Made by a program: the position numbers and the translations under genes. A stretch of DNA of 64,000 nucleotides, taken from the NCBI RefSeq assembly GCF_946151055.1, contig NZ_CAMGYZ010000009.1:1-64000 (forward strand). Reading direction: 5' to 3'. Every line of letters begins with the position of its first letter. The first letter of the stretch is position 1. Source of the DNA: Bacillus sp. Marseille-Q3570. Its GTDB lineage: Bacteria; Bacillota; Bacilli; Bacillales; Fictibacillaceae. The notes beneath the pieces are model-generated. The model made no database searches, was not told the DNA's origin, and saw only the letters and a list, made by a program, of their open reading frames with translations. This document shows, one piece after another, positions 55,414 to 64,000 of the stretch.

Positions 55414-56157
55414 CTACTTATCTCCGATCAAAAGATGGGCATCCCCTAATGCATTCTTTTGGTGTACGATGAGTTCTGTAATTCCTTTATCCGCTAACTC
55501 AAGCATCGTTTGTAACTGATTATAGGAGAAGGTGGCCTCTTCACCTGTACCTTGGAGCTCTACAAATTCTTTTCCACCAGTCATGATTACATTCATATCC
55601 ACATGTGCTTTTGAGTCCTCTTCATAGCAGAGGTCCAAAATTTCCCCGGTTTCTGGTACTACCCCAACAGATGTAGCTGCTAAAAATTCTTTTATCGGCA
55701 TCTTTTTTATGACTTCCTGCTCAATAAGTTTGTTGAACGCCATCGTCATAGCAACAAATGCTCCAGTGATACTTGCTGTACGCGTTCCACCATCGGCTTG
55801 GATCACGTCACAATCAATCCAACATGTACGCTCCCCTATTTTTTCAAGGTCAACAACCGATCGTAGTGCACGGCCAATCAATCGTTGAATTTCCATCGTC
55901 CGTCCTGAGACTTTCCCTTTACTTGATTCACGGATATTCCGTTGCTCTGTGGCCCGAGGCAACATTGAATATTCTGCTGCAATCCAGCCTTTCCCTTGAT
56001 TTCTCATAAATGGGGGTACACGATCCTCGATACTCGCTGTACAGATGACCTTCGTATCCCCTACAGAAATCAATACAGAACCTTCTGGGTGTTTAATATA
56101 ATTCGTTTCGATATGTATTTTCCGTAACTGATCATTCATTCTTCCATCTGTTCTCAT
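55414..56157 (-). CDS. rph: Ribonuclease PH
   Basis: Encodes 247 residues. RNase PH is a phosphate-dependent 3' exonuclease that trims tRNA precursors. The protein starts [14 protein letters not shown], with the family motifs [20 protein letters not shown] and [19 protein letters not shown]. It is followed by rdgB and preceded by gerM as in B. subtilis. Confidence 0.97.
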   Translation of the reverse strand: MRTDGRMNDQLRKIHIETNYIKHPEGSVLISVGDTKVICTASIEDRVPPFMRNQGKGWIAAEYSMLPRATEQRNIRESSKGKVSGRTMEIQRLIGRALRSVVDLEKIGERTCWIDCDVIQADGGTRTASITGAFVAMTMAFNKLIEQEVIKKMPIKEFLAATSVGVVPETGEILDLCYEEDSKAHVDMNVIMTGGKEFVELQGTGEEATFSYNQLQTMLELADKGITELIVHQKNALGDAHLLIGDK

Positions 56158-56245
56158 TGGTTATTCCTCCTCTTTACATCACACTATCGATTAGTATGAC
56201 CAAGTCAAACAACAAAGTATGCTTTTGGCCATTTTACACACAAAT

Positions 56246-56294
56246 AAAGAAAACTTGGCAAAACCAAGCCATAGGCTACTTTCTTTAAGTATAA
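56246..56294. repeat. Truncated copy 5 of the 85-bp dispersed repeat
   Basis: AAAGAAAACTTGGCAAAACC followed by AAGCCATAGG and then CTACTTTCTTTAAGTATAAG joins the two ends of the repeat with the middle deleted. It lies in the rph-gerM gap. Confidence 0.75.
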
Positions 56295-56295
56295 G

Positions 56296-56320
56296 AAAAA
56301 GGCGGCTGAACACCGCCTTT
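56296..56320 (-). terminator. Terminator of gerM
   Basis: AAAGGCGG pairs with CCGCCTTT on the minus strand, followed by TTC and T-rich sequence, 40 bases after the gerM stop. Confidence 0.82.
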
Positions 56321-56359
56321 ACTCTTTCTATCGTAACATAATTACCTGATCTATTCATT

Positions 56360-57445
56360 TTAAAATTCTACAGTGTTTACATTGACGGGGCGTGACACAG
56401 GTTCTGTCAACAGTTTTCCATCCTCACGAACCACTTCACTTTTGCCATTTACTTTTATTTGTACCTTGTCAACTCCTGTAATTTCGGTCAACGACAATAC
56501 GAGTGAGTTAAGCGTCGCATCAGATATTGCGGTATTCTTTGCTTCACCTAAAATTGCTTCATTGAAATTGAGTGTTATGACACCATCTTCTTCAACTGGA
56601 GCACTGACAAGTTCAACTTCATTCCTCATATCCGTCAACAGCCCGGATTGAAGGGATGGACCGCTTAACAATTCATCCACAGTCGCTTTAACGAGACTTT
56701 CATTAGAATTTACCTTTCGTGTTACCGGAACGTAATAGAATTGATCGTCGCCATTTTGACCAATGAAATAAACGGTTACAGTCTCACTACCTGTGACATC
56801 GACAACCCCATTAGTTTCGATGTTGATTCCATCTGCACGCGTCATGTTCTCACCGATGGGGGTTTGATTGACCGGCATGACTTTCTGGTCTTCACCATTG
56901 ATTTTGATTTTTACTGCGTGGACATTATCAAACTGGGTAAGCGTATACGTCAATGATTGTAAGATTTTCATTTCATCTTCTGCTGCGTATTCCTTGAAGT
57001 CTTCCGAGAAATCGATTGTTGCAGTCCCCTGATCGATGTTCAACCCTAATACCTCAGTGCCTGCAGGTAAAACAGCTCTCATGCCATTCGGGATGGAGTT
57101 GGACGCTTTTCCGTCTTTCACTAAGTATTCCACCACTTGTTTAGCAGGGTCTTCCTCGATCGGCATGTTCATCGTCTGTGGAACGACCAGTCCTTTTTCA
57201 TCGATCAAGTATACTTGCAATTGATGTGATTCTGTGGCACCTGCTGGCGCATCCTTCCCATCAGCCAATGCATCTGTGTCTTTATCGGCATCCTCTAAAG
57301 ACTCACCGTCATTCAGATAATTGACCTCCTGGGGCGGATCGATTTCATTATTTGTTTTTTCTGTTAACAAGCCACATCCAGACATTAGCAGCAATAGACC
57401 TGTTAAAAGAGAAACAAAGACCATTCTCCTCTGCTTCTTCCTCAT
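56360..57445 (-). CDS. gerM: GerM, sporulation and germination lipoprotein
   Basis: Encodes 361 residues. The lipobox LMSGC has Cys24, and two GerMN domains follow at about 90-200 and 225-340 (each with the IDFSEDF or LNFNEAI strand). GerM contributes to engulfment and links the SpoIIQ/SpoIIIAH complex. The ATG at 57445 follows AGGAGGG; an in-frame start 54 bases earlier has no ribosome-binding site. It lies between murI and rph as in B. subtilis. Confidence 0.94.
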   Translation of the reverse strand: MRKKQRRMVFVSLLTGLLLLMSGCGLLTEKTNNEIDPPQEVNYLNDGESLEDADKDTDALADGKDAPAGATESHQLQVYLIDEKGLVVPQTMNMPIEEDPAKQVVEYLVKDGKASNSIPNGMRAVLPAGTEVLGLNIDQGTATIDFSEDFKEYAAEDEMKILQSLTYTLTQFDNVHAVKIKINGEDQKVMPVNQTPIGENMTRADGINIETNGVVDVTGSETVTVYFIGQNGDDQFYYVPVTRKVNSNESLVKATVDELLSGPSLQSGLLTDMRNEVELVSAPVEEDGVITLNFNEAILGEAKNTAISDATLNSLVLSLTEITGVDKVQIKVNGKSEVVREDGKLLTEPVSRPVNVNTVEF

Positions 57446-57614
57446 TCCATTCCCTCCTACAATGGTTTGTACTACTATATATACGAGCCATCTGTCCAAT
57501 TAGACCATCGTTCTATAATTTTAGGAAATGAAAGGTAAAGATGCATTAGATAGCTTTTTTAATGAGGAATTAAGGTTAATCCCTGTGCCCGTTAAGGTAA
57601 GAACCGAGTGTTGA

Positions 57615-57648
57615 AATAAGAAAAGTGGCACAGTTATGCTGTGCCACT
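57615..57648 (-). terminator. Terminator of murI
   Basis: A perfect 10-bp stem AGTGGCACAG / CTGTGCCACT with a five-base loop directly follows the murI stop and is followed by TTTCTTATT on the minus strand. Confidence 0.92.
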
Positions 57649-58443
57649 CTATAATTCGATATGCTCTATGTGTTTTACACTTTGATCAAACCACTCACTG
57701 CTCAATCGGTTAAAAATTTGACTCGAACCTGTTGTAAAAAAGCGATGCTCAGGAAGACCGCTGCCTGAGTATAGGCGGTTGCTATAATACAGGATTGTAC
57801 TCACTTCCCTGGCTGTCTCTGCTCCAGAAGAAATGATCTGAACATTGGTTCCCAGCACTTTTTTTATGATAGGGGCCAGGATCGGATAATGGGTACAACC
57901 GAGAATCAAAGTATCAATCGGTAAATCGCTTAAAGGTGCAAGTCTTTCATAAACCACTTGTAAGGTTTCTCGGGTATCGATCATACCACTCTCAACCAAT
58001 GGCACGAATTCCGGACATGCAAGACTATGCACATTGACCTTACTATCAATGTTTTGCAACGCTTTTACATAAGCTCGACTGTTGATCGTTCCTTCAGTAC
58101 CGATAACACCTATTTCACGATTCAACGTATTTTTAATAGCTGCTCTCGCTCCAGGATGGATGACCCCGACAACAGGGATCGGCAGTTTATGCTGAGCTTC
58201 TTCCAATACAGCCGCTGTTGCGGTATTACAGGCAATCACGAGTAATTTAATATCTCGTTCCAAAAAATAATGAATCATTTTCCACGTATAGGTTCGGACT
58301 TCTTCCAAAGGACGAGGGCCATATGGGCACCGTAATGTATCACCAAGATAATAGATCCGTTCTTTGGGCAGCTGCCTCATCACTTCGCGGGCTACAGTCA
58401 TCCCCCCGACACCAGAATCAATTATTCCTATAGGATTATTCAA
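57649..58443 (-). CDS. murI: Glutamate racemase
   Basis: Encodes 264 residues. It makes D-glutamate for peptidoglycan (and for poly-glutamate where produced). The two catalytic cysteines are Cys72 in [10 protein letters not shown] and Cys183 in LGCTHYP; the N-terminal [12 protein letters not shown] is intact. B. subtilis has this gene, as racE, at the same place. It is 27 bases after the MarR gene and ends at a strong terminator. Confidence 0.97.
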   Translation of the reverse strand: MNNPIGIIDSGVGGMTVAREVMRQLPKERIYYLGDTLRCPYGPRPLEEVRTYTWKMIHYFLERDIKLLVIACNTATAAVLEEAQHKLPIPVVGVIHPGARAAIKNTLNREIGVIGTEGTINSRAYVKALQNIDSKVNVHSLACPEFVPLVESGMIDTRETLQVVYERLAPLSDLPIDTLILGCTHYPILAPIIKKVLGTNVQIISSGAETAREVSTILYYSNRLYSGSGLPEHRFFTTGSSQIFNRLSSEWFDQSVKHIEHIEL

Positions 58444-58470
58444 ATAAACCCCTCTTTTTCTCTGTTAAGT

Positions 58471-58920
58471 CTAGTTGGTAGTTTGAGAATTCATTTTGTC
58501 ATATAGGAGATGAAGGCTTTGATGAAGGCTTTCGATTTCGTCATCAGAAAAATGCTCCGTCAAATCTTTAAGATAATTCTGTCTCCGTTTAATGACCTCT
58601 TCTATTATTTCGTATCCTTTATCAAGTTTCTGTATGCGGACGACACGACGATCTTTCGGATCACGTATCCTTTTAACTAGCCCGTTATTTTCCATTCGAT
58701 CAATCAGATCGGTAGTCGTGCTATATGCAAGATACATCTTGTTTGAAAGATCTCCGATTGTCATTTCATTTTGTTCAAATAACCATTGTAATGCTACAAA
58801 TTGAGGTGGTGTAATAGAGAAATCATTCAATATTTCCCTGCCCTTTTGTTTTATATGTGCTGAAATCATTCTTAGTGCTTTTTCCATATCATTGATTTTC
58901 TCTTGTTTTACTTGCTCCAA
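58471..58920 (-). CDS. MarR family transcriptional regulator (YsmB-like)
   Basis: Encodes 149 residues of a winged-helix dimer. The recognition region TIGDLSNKMYLAYSTTTDLIDRM and the wing RIRDPKDRRVVRI are canonical for MarR. In B. subtilis ysmB occupies the same place next to racE. Its target is not known; cotranscription with murI suggests a cell-wall or stress link, but this is inference. Confidence 0.9.
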   Translation of the reverse strand: MEQVKQEKINDMEKALRMISAHIKQKGREILNDFSITPPQFVALQWLFEQNEMTIGDLSNKMYLAYSTTTDLIDRMENNGLVKRIRDPKDRRVVRIQKLDKGYEIIEEVIKRRQNYLKDLTEHFSDDEIESLHQSLHLLYDKMNSQTTN

Positions 58921-59122
58921 ATACGTAACCTCCTGACACAGACTGTTAGTTCTATTTTGCGTTGTTTAGTGGTTTTTTTCAACAACATTTCCCAATAATC
59001 AGAAATATTTTGTTCTTAAAGGTATTTCCAGGGTCTGTTTTTTTGATGGAGTGTCGAATAGAAAGCCCGTAATCAGACTTTTATGGCAAAAATCAAAAAT
59101 AAAGTATTAAAAAGCCAATCCT
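58921..59122. other. Junction between the murI-marR block and the PTS operon
   Basis: No gene is supported. This AT-rich stretch must hold the MarR promoter. In B. subtilis the gene next to ysmB is gerE; here it is ptsI, so a rearrangement breakpoint lies in this interval. Confidence 0.55.
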
Positions 59123-59165
59123 AAAAACAAATGACCCAAGAGGTGATCTTATCCTCGCGGGTCAT
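59123..59165 (-). terminator. Terminator of the pts operon
   Basis: ATGACCCGCGAGG pairs with CCTCTTGGGTCAT on the minus strand, followed by TTGTTTTT, just after the ptsI stop. Confidence 0.88.
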
Positions 59166-59175
59166 CTAATTGCTG

Positions 59176-60894
59176 TTATTTCAAGAAATGCTGTTGTACA
59201 TATTGTTTCACTGATTCGTCTGTATCAAGCTGGAGGACATCATCCATATGAGTGGCGACTTCCTCTTTGCTCAATTTCAGAATCTGACTGCGACCAGGGA
59301 GGATAGATGTGGCACTCATGCTGAACTCATCAAGTCCCAAACCAAGCAGGATAGGAATCGCAATTTCATCTCCGGCCATTTCTCCACACATACCGGCCCA
59401 TTTACCGTTTCTATGCGCAGCATCGATTACATTTTTAACAAGTCTTAAGATTGCTGGATTATACGGTTGATATAAATAAGAAACTTGTTCATTCATTCGG
59501 TCAGCCGCTAACGTATATTGGATCAGGTCATTAGTCCCGATACTGAAGAAATCGACTTCTTTGGCGAATACGTCCGCCATGACTGCGGTAGAGGGAATCT
59601 CAACCATCATCCCGATTTCGATCGAATCGGAAACTTCAACACCGTCTTGTTCAAGCTTTTCTTTTTCCTCTAGAAGGATTGTCTTCGCCTGACGGAATTC
59701 ATCAAGTGTCGCAATCATCGGGAACATCACTTTCAAGTTCCCATAAGCACTTGCTCGCAACAATGCTTTCAGTTGTGTTCTAAAAATCGTTTGTTGATCA
59801 AGACAGAGTCGGATCGCACGATATCCTAAGAACGGATTTAATTCCTTCGGGAGATTCAGATAAGGTAGTTCCTTATCGCCTCCCACATCCAATGTACGGA
59901 TGACGACAGGCTTCCCTTCCATTTTAGAAAGAACATCCTTATATGCCTGGAATTGTTCTTCTTCCGTCGGTAATTGATCACGGTTCATGTATAGGAATTC
60001 AGTACGGTATAATCCGATTCCTTCTGCTCCATTATTCAATACCCCTGTAAGATCTTTCGGGGTACCGATGTTCGCAGCCAGTTCGACGTGTTGACCATCA
60101 GCTGATATGGTCGATTCATTGACCAACTTAGCCCATTCCTTCTTCTGTTCTTCATAACGAGCACGCTTTTGCTCGTACTCAATTTTCTCGTCCTCTGACG
60201 GGTCAATGATGACGACTCCATCAATACCATCAATTATGACAGTCGTGCCGTTTTCAACAGATTCTGTGATTTCCTTAGTCCCAACGACAGATGGAATCTC
60301 CATGGAGCGGGCCATTATCGCTGAATGGGAAGTTCGTCCTCCAATATCTGTCGCAAAACCTTTGACGTAAGTTCTATTCAATTGAGCTGTATCTGAAGGT
60401 GTCAAGTCATCAGCGATGATGATCACTTCTTCAGTAATCATACTCGGTGTGTTGAATTCAACATCCATAAGATGGGCTAATACTCTTTTTCGAACGTCAC
60501 GGATATCTGCCGCTCTTTCTTTCATATATTCATTGTCCATGTTTTCAAACATGGAAATGAACATACCTGAAACTTCATCTAAAGCACTTTCTGCATTGAT
60601 TTTTTCGTCATTGATTTTACCAGTTACATTATCGATCAATTCAGGGTCTTGCAGGACAAGAAGATGGGCAGCAAATATTGCTGCCTTGTCTTCTCCCAGT
60701 TCTTTTTCAGCATGATCTTTGATGCCTTCAAGTTCTTTTTTGGATTGGTCGATTGCTCCCTTAAACCGCTCAACTTCTGCGGAAGGATTCTCGGTTGTGG
60801 TTTTTTCTACTTCCAATGCTGGATTTTCAAGTTTGAATACCTTAGCAACCGCAATGCCTGCAGATGCGCCAATTCCTGTAACGCGTTGGCTCAT
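59176..60894 (-). CDS. ptsI: PTS enzyme I
   Basis: Encodes 572 residues. Enzyme I moves phosphate from PEP to HPr. The phosphorylated histidine is His190 in [13 protein letters not shown]; the PEP-binding barrel shows [25 protein letters not shown] and the signature [19 protein letters not shown] with the CGEMAGD cysteine loop. Its start overlaps the ptsH stop by one base. It is the last gene of ptsG-ptsH-ptsI. Confidence 0.98.
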   Translation of the reverse strand: MSQRVTGIGASAGIAVAKVFKLENPALEVEKTTTENPSAEVERFKGAIDQSKKELEGIKDHAEKELGEDKAAIFAAHLLVLQDPELIDNVTGKINDEKINAESALDEVSGMFISMFENMDNEYMKERAADIRDVRKRVLAHLMDVEFNTPSMITEEVIIIADDLTPSDTAQLNRTYVKGFATDIGGRTSHSAIMARSMEIPSVVGTKEITESVENGTTVIIDGIDGVVIIDPSEDEKIEYEQKRARYEEQKKEWAKLVNESTISADGQHVELAANIGTPKDLTGVLNNGAEGIGLYRTEFLYMNRDQLPTEEEQFQAYKDVLSKMEGKPVVIRTLDVGGDKELPYLNLPKELNPFLGYRAIRLCLDQQTIFRTQLKALLRASAYGNLKVMFPMIATLDEFRQAKTILLEEKEKLEQDGVEVSDSIEIGMMVEIPSTAVMADVFAKEVDFFSIGTNDLIQYTLAADRMNEQVSYLYQPYNPAILRLVKNVIDAAHRNGKWAGMCGEMAGDEIAIPILLGLGLDEFSMSATSILPGRSQILKLSKEEVATHMDDVLQLDTDESVKQYVQQHFLK

Positions 60895-61160
60895 TACTCA
60901 GCTAATCCTTCTTGTTTCAGAACTTCAGTTAAAGCAGAAAGTGCATCATCCGCATCGTTACCGTTTGCTTTGATTGTAATTTCAGAACCTTGTTGAATTC
61001 CTAAAGACATAACACCCATGATCGATTTTAAGTTGACTGTTTTTTCTTTGTGCTCAAGTTCAATATCAGAGCTGAATTGTCCTGCCTTATTCACCAATGT
61101 TGTCGCAGGTCGTGCGTGTATTCCTGATTCACTTGTTACTGTAAACTTTTTTTCTGCCAT
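60894..61160 (-). CDS. ptsH: PTS phosphocarrier protein HPr
   Basis: Encodes 88 residues. His15 in SGIHARPAT is phosphorylated by enzyme I. Ser46 in LKSIMGV is the HprK site used in carbon catabolite repression with CcpA. Both are intact. The gene lies 15 bases after ptsG and shares one base with ptsI. Confidence 0.98.
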   Translation of the reverse strand: MAEKKFTVTSESGIHARPATTLVNKAGQFSSDIELEHKEKTVNLKSIMGVMSLGIQQGSEITIKANGNDADDALSALTEVLKQEGLAE

Positions 61161-61175
61161 GTTTCCTCTTCCTTT

Positions 61176-63251
61176 CTACTTTTCAATTGAAATGATGTCG
61201 TTTTCTTTTAGATCAACTGATCCAGACTTCTCTATCTTTACTTTTTCTCCTTCTTGGAGATTCGTAAACACAATTGGGGTAATGATGGATGAAGCATGCT
61301 TTGAAATGTAATCAAGATCAGCTTTCATCAGTGTCTGACCATGTTTGACCTCGTCTCCTTGCTCTACCATTATTTCGAAACCTTCCCCTTTTAAGTTGAC
61401 GGTATCAATTCCAAAATGTATTAAAATTTCTCGTCCGCCAGCTGTTTCTAATCCAATAGCATGCTTCGTCGGAAATACATTGACCACTTTCCCATCAATT
61501 GGTGATACGACTGTTCCATCTTCTGGTTTAATCGCAAAACCATCTCCCATCATCTTTCCTGAGAAGACTTGGTCTGGAACTTCGGTGATTGGAAGGATTT
61601 CTCCCTTGATCGGTGATACAATCATTTCCTTCTCCTCCTCTAAATCGCTTTTCAAAGCATCAGGAGTAACATCTTCAATTTGTTCTTGAACTTCTTCATC
61701 TGTGTCAGTTTCGACCTTGCGTGGACGTTTACCTTTCATGATATCTTGCATTTGTGATTTGATTGAATCGGACTTCGGACCGAAAATCGCTTGAATATTG
61801 TTTCCTACTTCAAGTACTCCTGATGCACCTAATTTCTTCAATCTCGCTTTATCCACTTTCTTAACGTCATTGACAGATACACGAAGTCGAGTGATACAAG
61901 CATCTAAGTGTGATATGTTCTCTTGTCCGCCAAGTCCTTCTAAGATGTTATAAGGCAACTCGGAAGTGCTCGATTGAGTCGTGTCTTCATCCTCATCCTC
62001 AACATCCTCGCGGCCAGGAGTCATCAGATTGAATTTACGGATCGCAAATCTGAATCCGAAATAATAGATGACTGCGAACACAAGACCGACTGGGATTACA
62101 AGCCACCAGTTTGTTTGCGGATTGATGACTCCGAACAGGATGAAGTCGATGAGACCTCCTGAGAAAGTCATTCCGATTTTAACATCTAACAAATGCATTG
62201 TCATAAAGGATAGTCCAGCAAAAATCGTATGGATTCCAAATAATACTGGCGCTACGAACAAGAATGAAAACTCGATCGGTTCTGTTATACCCGTCAAGAA
62301 TGATGTTAAGGCTGCTGAAGCCATTATACCAGCAACAACCTTTTTACGCTCAGCTCGTGCTTCATGATAAATCGCAAGAGCCGCTGCCGGTAACCCGAAC
62401 ATCATGAATGGGAATTTACCTGTCATGAATGTTCCGGCAGTCAAGTTTTGCACACCATCTTTAATTTGTTCGAAGAAGATCCGTTGGTCTCCTCGCACGA
62501 GATTACCCGCTTCGTTCGTATATGACCCGAATTCAAACCAGAACGGTGCATAAAAGATATGGTGCAGCCCGAATGGAATCAATGCACGTTCAATGACACC
62601 GAAAACAAATGCTGAGAATGTTAGATTTGCATGGACCATATTCTCAGAAAATGCATTCAAGCCATCCTGAACCGGCGGCCAGATGAATGTCAAAATGACA
62701 CCGAGAACGACTGCACTTGCCGCTGTCGCAATTGGCACGAATCGCTTCCCTGCGAAAAATCCTAAGTAAGATGGTAAATCAATGTTATAAAACTTATTAT
62801 ACATGTAGGCAGCTACGATACCGAGTATGATCCCGCCAAAAACACCTGTTTGTAAAGTAGGGATACCTAATACTAGCGCAAATGCCGGATCGGCGTTTTC
62901 ACCAGTTACATCAGCAATTTCAAGCCCCTGGATGACGCTCATCGTGGCATTCATGATCAAGAATCCGACAGTGGCAGCAAGTCCTGCTACACCGTCACCG
63001 CCCGCTAAACCTATGGCGACACCAACCGCAAAGAGTAATGCGAGGTTATCAAAAATGATCCCTCCGGCTCTTTCCATGACTGCGGCAATCATTTCGATCA
63101 CGGCATTATCAAGAAAAGGTGCCATTTCCAATAAAGTCGGGTTTTGCAATGCATTACCAAACGCTAGTAAAAGACCTGCTGCTGGTAAAATTGCAACTGG
63201 TAGCATCAATGCTTTACCGACTTTTTGTAAAGTACCAAAAGCCTTTTGCAT
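61176..63251 (-). CDS. ptsG: Glucose-specific PTS enzyme IICBA
   Basis: Encodes 691 residues. The IIC membrane domain covers about 1-405 and includes the glucose-family GITEPIEF motif at 321-328. The IIB domain (about 432-510) has the phosphocysteine Cys452 in DACITRLRV, and the IIA domain (about 545-691) the phosphohistidine His612 in [10 protein letters not shown]. An acidic linker joins IIB and IIA. It imports and phosphorylates glucose. Expression is controlled by the RAT/terminator leader and GlcT encoded upstream. Confidence 0.97.
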   Translation of the reverse strand: MQKAFGTLQKVGKALMLPVAILPAAGLLLAFGNALQNPTLLEMAPFLDNAVIEMIAAVMERAGGIIFDNLALLFAVGVAIGLAGGDGVAGLAATVGFLIMNATMSVIQGLEIADVTGENADPAFALVLGIPTLQTGVFGGIILGIVAAYMYNKFYNIDLPSYLGFFAGKRFVPIATAASAVVLGVILTFIWPPVQDGLNAFSENMVHANLTFSAFVFGVIERALIPFGLHHIFYAPFWFEFGSYTNEAGNLVRGDQRIFFEQIKDGVQNLTAGTFMTGKFPFMMFGLPAAALAIYHEARAERKKVVAGIMASAALTSFLTGITEPIEFSFLFVAPVLFGIHTIFAGLSFMTMHLLDVKIGMTFSGGLIDFILFGVINPQTNWWLVIPVGLVFAVIYYFGFRFAIRKFNLMTPGREDVEDEDEDTTQSSTSELPYNILEGLGGQENISHLDACITRLRVSVNDVKKVDKARLKKLGASGVLEVGNNIQAIFGPKSDSIKSQMQDIMKGKRPRKVETDTDEEVQEQIEDVTPDALKSDLEEEKEMIVSPIKGEILPITEVPDQVFSGKMMGDGFAIKPEDGTVVSPIDGKVVNVFPTKHAIGLETAGGREILIHFGIDTVNLKGEGFEIMVEQGDEVKHGQTLMKADLDYISKHASSIITPIVFTNLQEGEKVKIEKSGSVDLKENDIISIEK

Positions 63252-63310
63252 TTTTTCATACCTCCATTGTTATTATTGGTCACAATAGCTTAAGAATACG
63301 GTTACAGAAT

Positions 63311-63422
63311 GAAAAAAAGACATGAGTAAAAAAGACCAAAATGCACCTAAGGTATATACTACCCCTATTTTGCGCATTTCAATAATCTTCTTTACTCATG
63401 CCTGATCGTATCAGTAACACGT
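63311..63422 (-). promoter_or_regulatory. RAT antiterminator site and overlapping terminator of ptsG
   Basis: The minus strand reads ACGTGTTACTGATACGATC then AGGCATGAGT (63422-63394), closely matching the B. subtilis ptsG RAT. It overlaps the terminator arm CATGAGTAAAGAAGA (63400-63386), which pairs with TCTTTTTTACTCATG (63335-63321) and is followed by TCTTTTTTT. Binding of active GlcT would prevent the terminator and induce ptsG. Confidence 0.93.
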
Positions 63423-63440
63423 AAAGTGTTTATTCTAATT

Positions 63441-64000
63441 CTATTGTGGTGAAAGCCTTTGCAAATGCATTGTTAAGTATACCGCTTCTGCATCTGAAAC
63501 GTTCTTGCCGATCTTATGTTGCATGACTTTCATCAGCTTCCATGCAAGATTGTAGCATATAGGGTACTCTTCTTTCAACACTTTTGCTAGTTTATCCTGG
63601 TTACCAACTTGTTCCTCATGCTCGATACGATCGATTCCGTGTCTTAAATGTTGAATGAGCCTTAAATAATCAATACTCGAGCGATCAATTGATATATCCA
63701 ATTGTTGTTCGATAATATGAATTAACGTGTTGATCAGTTGAGAGTAACTGTTCAACTTAGAAACGGACCGATTAGTGGCTGCACTGTGAAGGTGAAGCGC
63801 TATGAAACCAATTTCTCCTTCTGGAAGATGAACTCCTGTTTCTTCTTCTATCAAACTAACCACATCTTTAGCAACCGCGTATTCTTTCGGGTAAAGCAGC
63901 TCTGTTTCTTTTGAAAAAGGATTGACGATATCGATTCCTTGTTGGATCCGTTTGATGGCAAAAGCGATGTGATCCGTCAAAGCGATATGGATATGTTCAT
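63441..64000 (-). CDS. glcT: GlcT transcriptional antiterminator, C-terminal part (gene runs off the window)
   Basis: About 186 C-terminal residues are present; the reading frame stays open to base 64000 (EHIHIALTDHIAFAI). Two PRD domains are visible, with conserved histidines in EHIHIALTDH, ALHLHSA, LIQHLRHGIDR and YLTMHLQRL, the phosphorylation sites by which the PTS turns antitermination on and off. The N-terminal RNA-binding domain lies outside. The position directly upstream of the ptsG RAT supports GlcT rather than LicT or SacY. Confidence 0.93.
   Translation of the reverse strand, partial: EHIHIALTDHIAFAIKRIQQGIDIVNPFSKETELLYPKEYAVAKDVVSLIEEETGVHLPEGEIGFIALHLHSAATNRSVSKLNSYSQLINTLIHIIEQQLDISIDRSSIDYLRLIQHLRHGIDRIEHEEQVGNQDKLAKVLKEEYPICYNLAWKLMKVMQHKIGKNVSDAEAVYLTMHLQRLSPQ

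Overview
The window is chromosomal DNA of a low-to-moderate GC, endospore-forming Firmicute of the family Bacillaceae. Gene content and order follow the Bacillus subtilis hem/valS/folC/maf/mre/min/spoIVF/rplU/obg region and its neighbours: rplU-prp-rpmA-spo0B-obgE, spoIVFA-spoIVFB, maf-radC-mreBCD-minCD, folC, valS, ysxE, spoVID, hemAXCDBL, engB, lonA, lonB, clpX, tig, ysnB-like phosphodiesterase, rdgB, rph, gerM and murI. Seven or more sporulation genes (spo0B, spoIVFA/B, spoIIB, ysxE, spoVID, lonB, gerM) show that it sporulates. The presence of RNase G next to rplU, absent from B. subtilis 168, and many dispersed intergenic repeats suggest a non-subtilis lineage; the species cannot be named from the sequence alone. 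Nearly all genes are on the minus strand.

Layout. 1-126: right end of an IS3-like element. 0.3-13.9 kb: GTPase/ribosomal/sporulation/cell-shape block. 14.0-25.1 kb: a type IVa pilus locus where B. subtilis has only comC. Its main operon runs pilB-pilT-pilC-pilin-prepilin peptidase-pilM-pilN-pilO on the minus strand. Two prepilin-like genes lie divergently on the plus strand, a PilX-like membrane protein converges on them, and a GAF-GGDEF diguanylate cyclase candidate is next. 25.2-29.8 kb: folC, valS and a valine T-box leader. 30-33.4 kb: spore-coat genes. 34.2-40.6 kb: the haem operon. 40.9-44 kb: a membrane protein at the ysxD position and a polar amino acid ABC transporter. 44.3-53.6 kb: engB, lonA, lonB, clpX, tig and a TPR protein. 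53.9-54.2 kb: tRNA-Arg and tRNA-Gly. 54.3-58.9 kb: nucleotide/RNA housekeeping, gerM, murI and a MarR regulator. 59.2-64 kb: the glucose PTS (glcT-ptsG-ptsH-ptsI) with its antiterminator site, at a place where B. subtilis has gerE and sdh.

The strongest candidate for an unusual system is the type IV pilus locus. It has an extension motor, a retraction motor, a platform protein, the PilMNO scaffold, one major pilin, candidate minor pilins and a prepilin peptidase that probably also serves competence pseudopilins. The extension ATPase carries an N-terminal MshEN-type domain (a c-di-GMP-binding fold in other pilus and secretion ATPases), and a diguanylate cyclase candidate is encoded close by, so c-di-GMP control of piliation is a testable inference.

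Intergenic DNA holds several repeat families: two copies of a four-repeat element with mirror-image arrangement, at least four copies of an 85-bp element with internal hairpins, one full and one decayed copy of a 130-bp Bacillaceae-type repeat, degenerate tandem repeats in the rplU leader, a 21-bp-phased TTCTAGAA array, and a duplicated tRNA-Arg fragment. Start codons were re-chosen where an upstream in-frame codon overlapped or preceded the Shine-Dalgarno sequence (for example rpmA, rplU, minC, radC, maf, pilB, lonA, lonB, tig, gerM).
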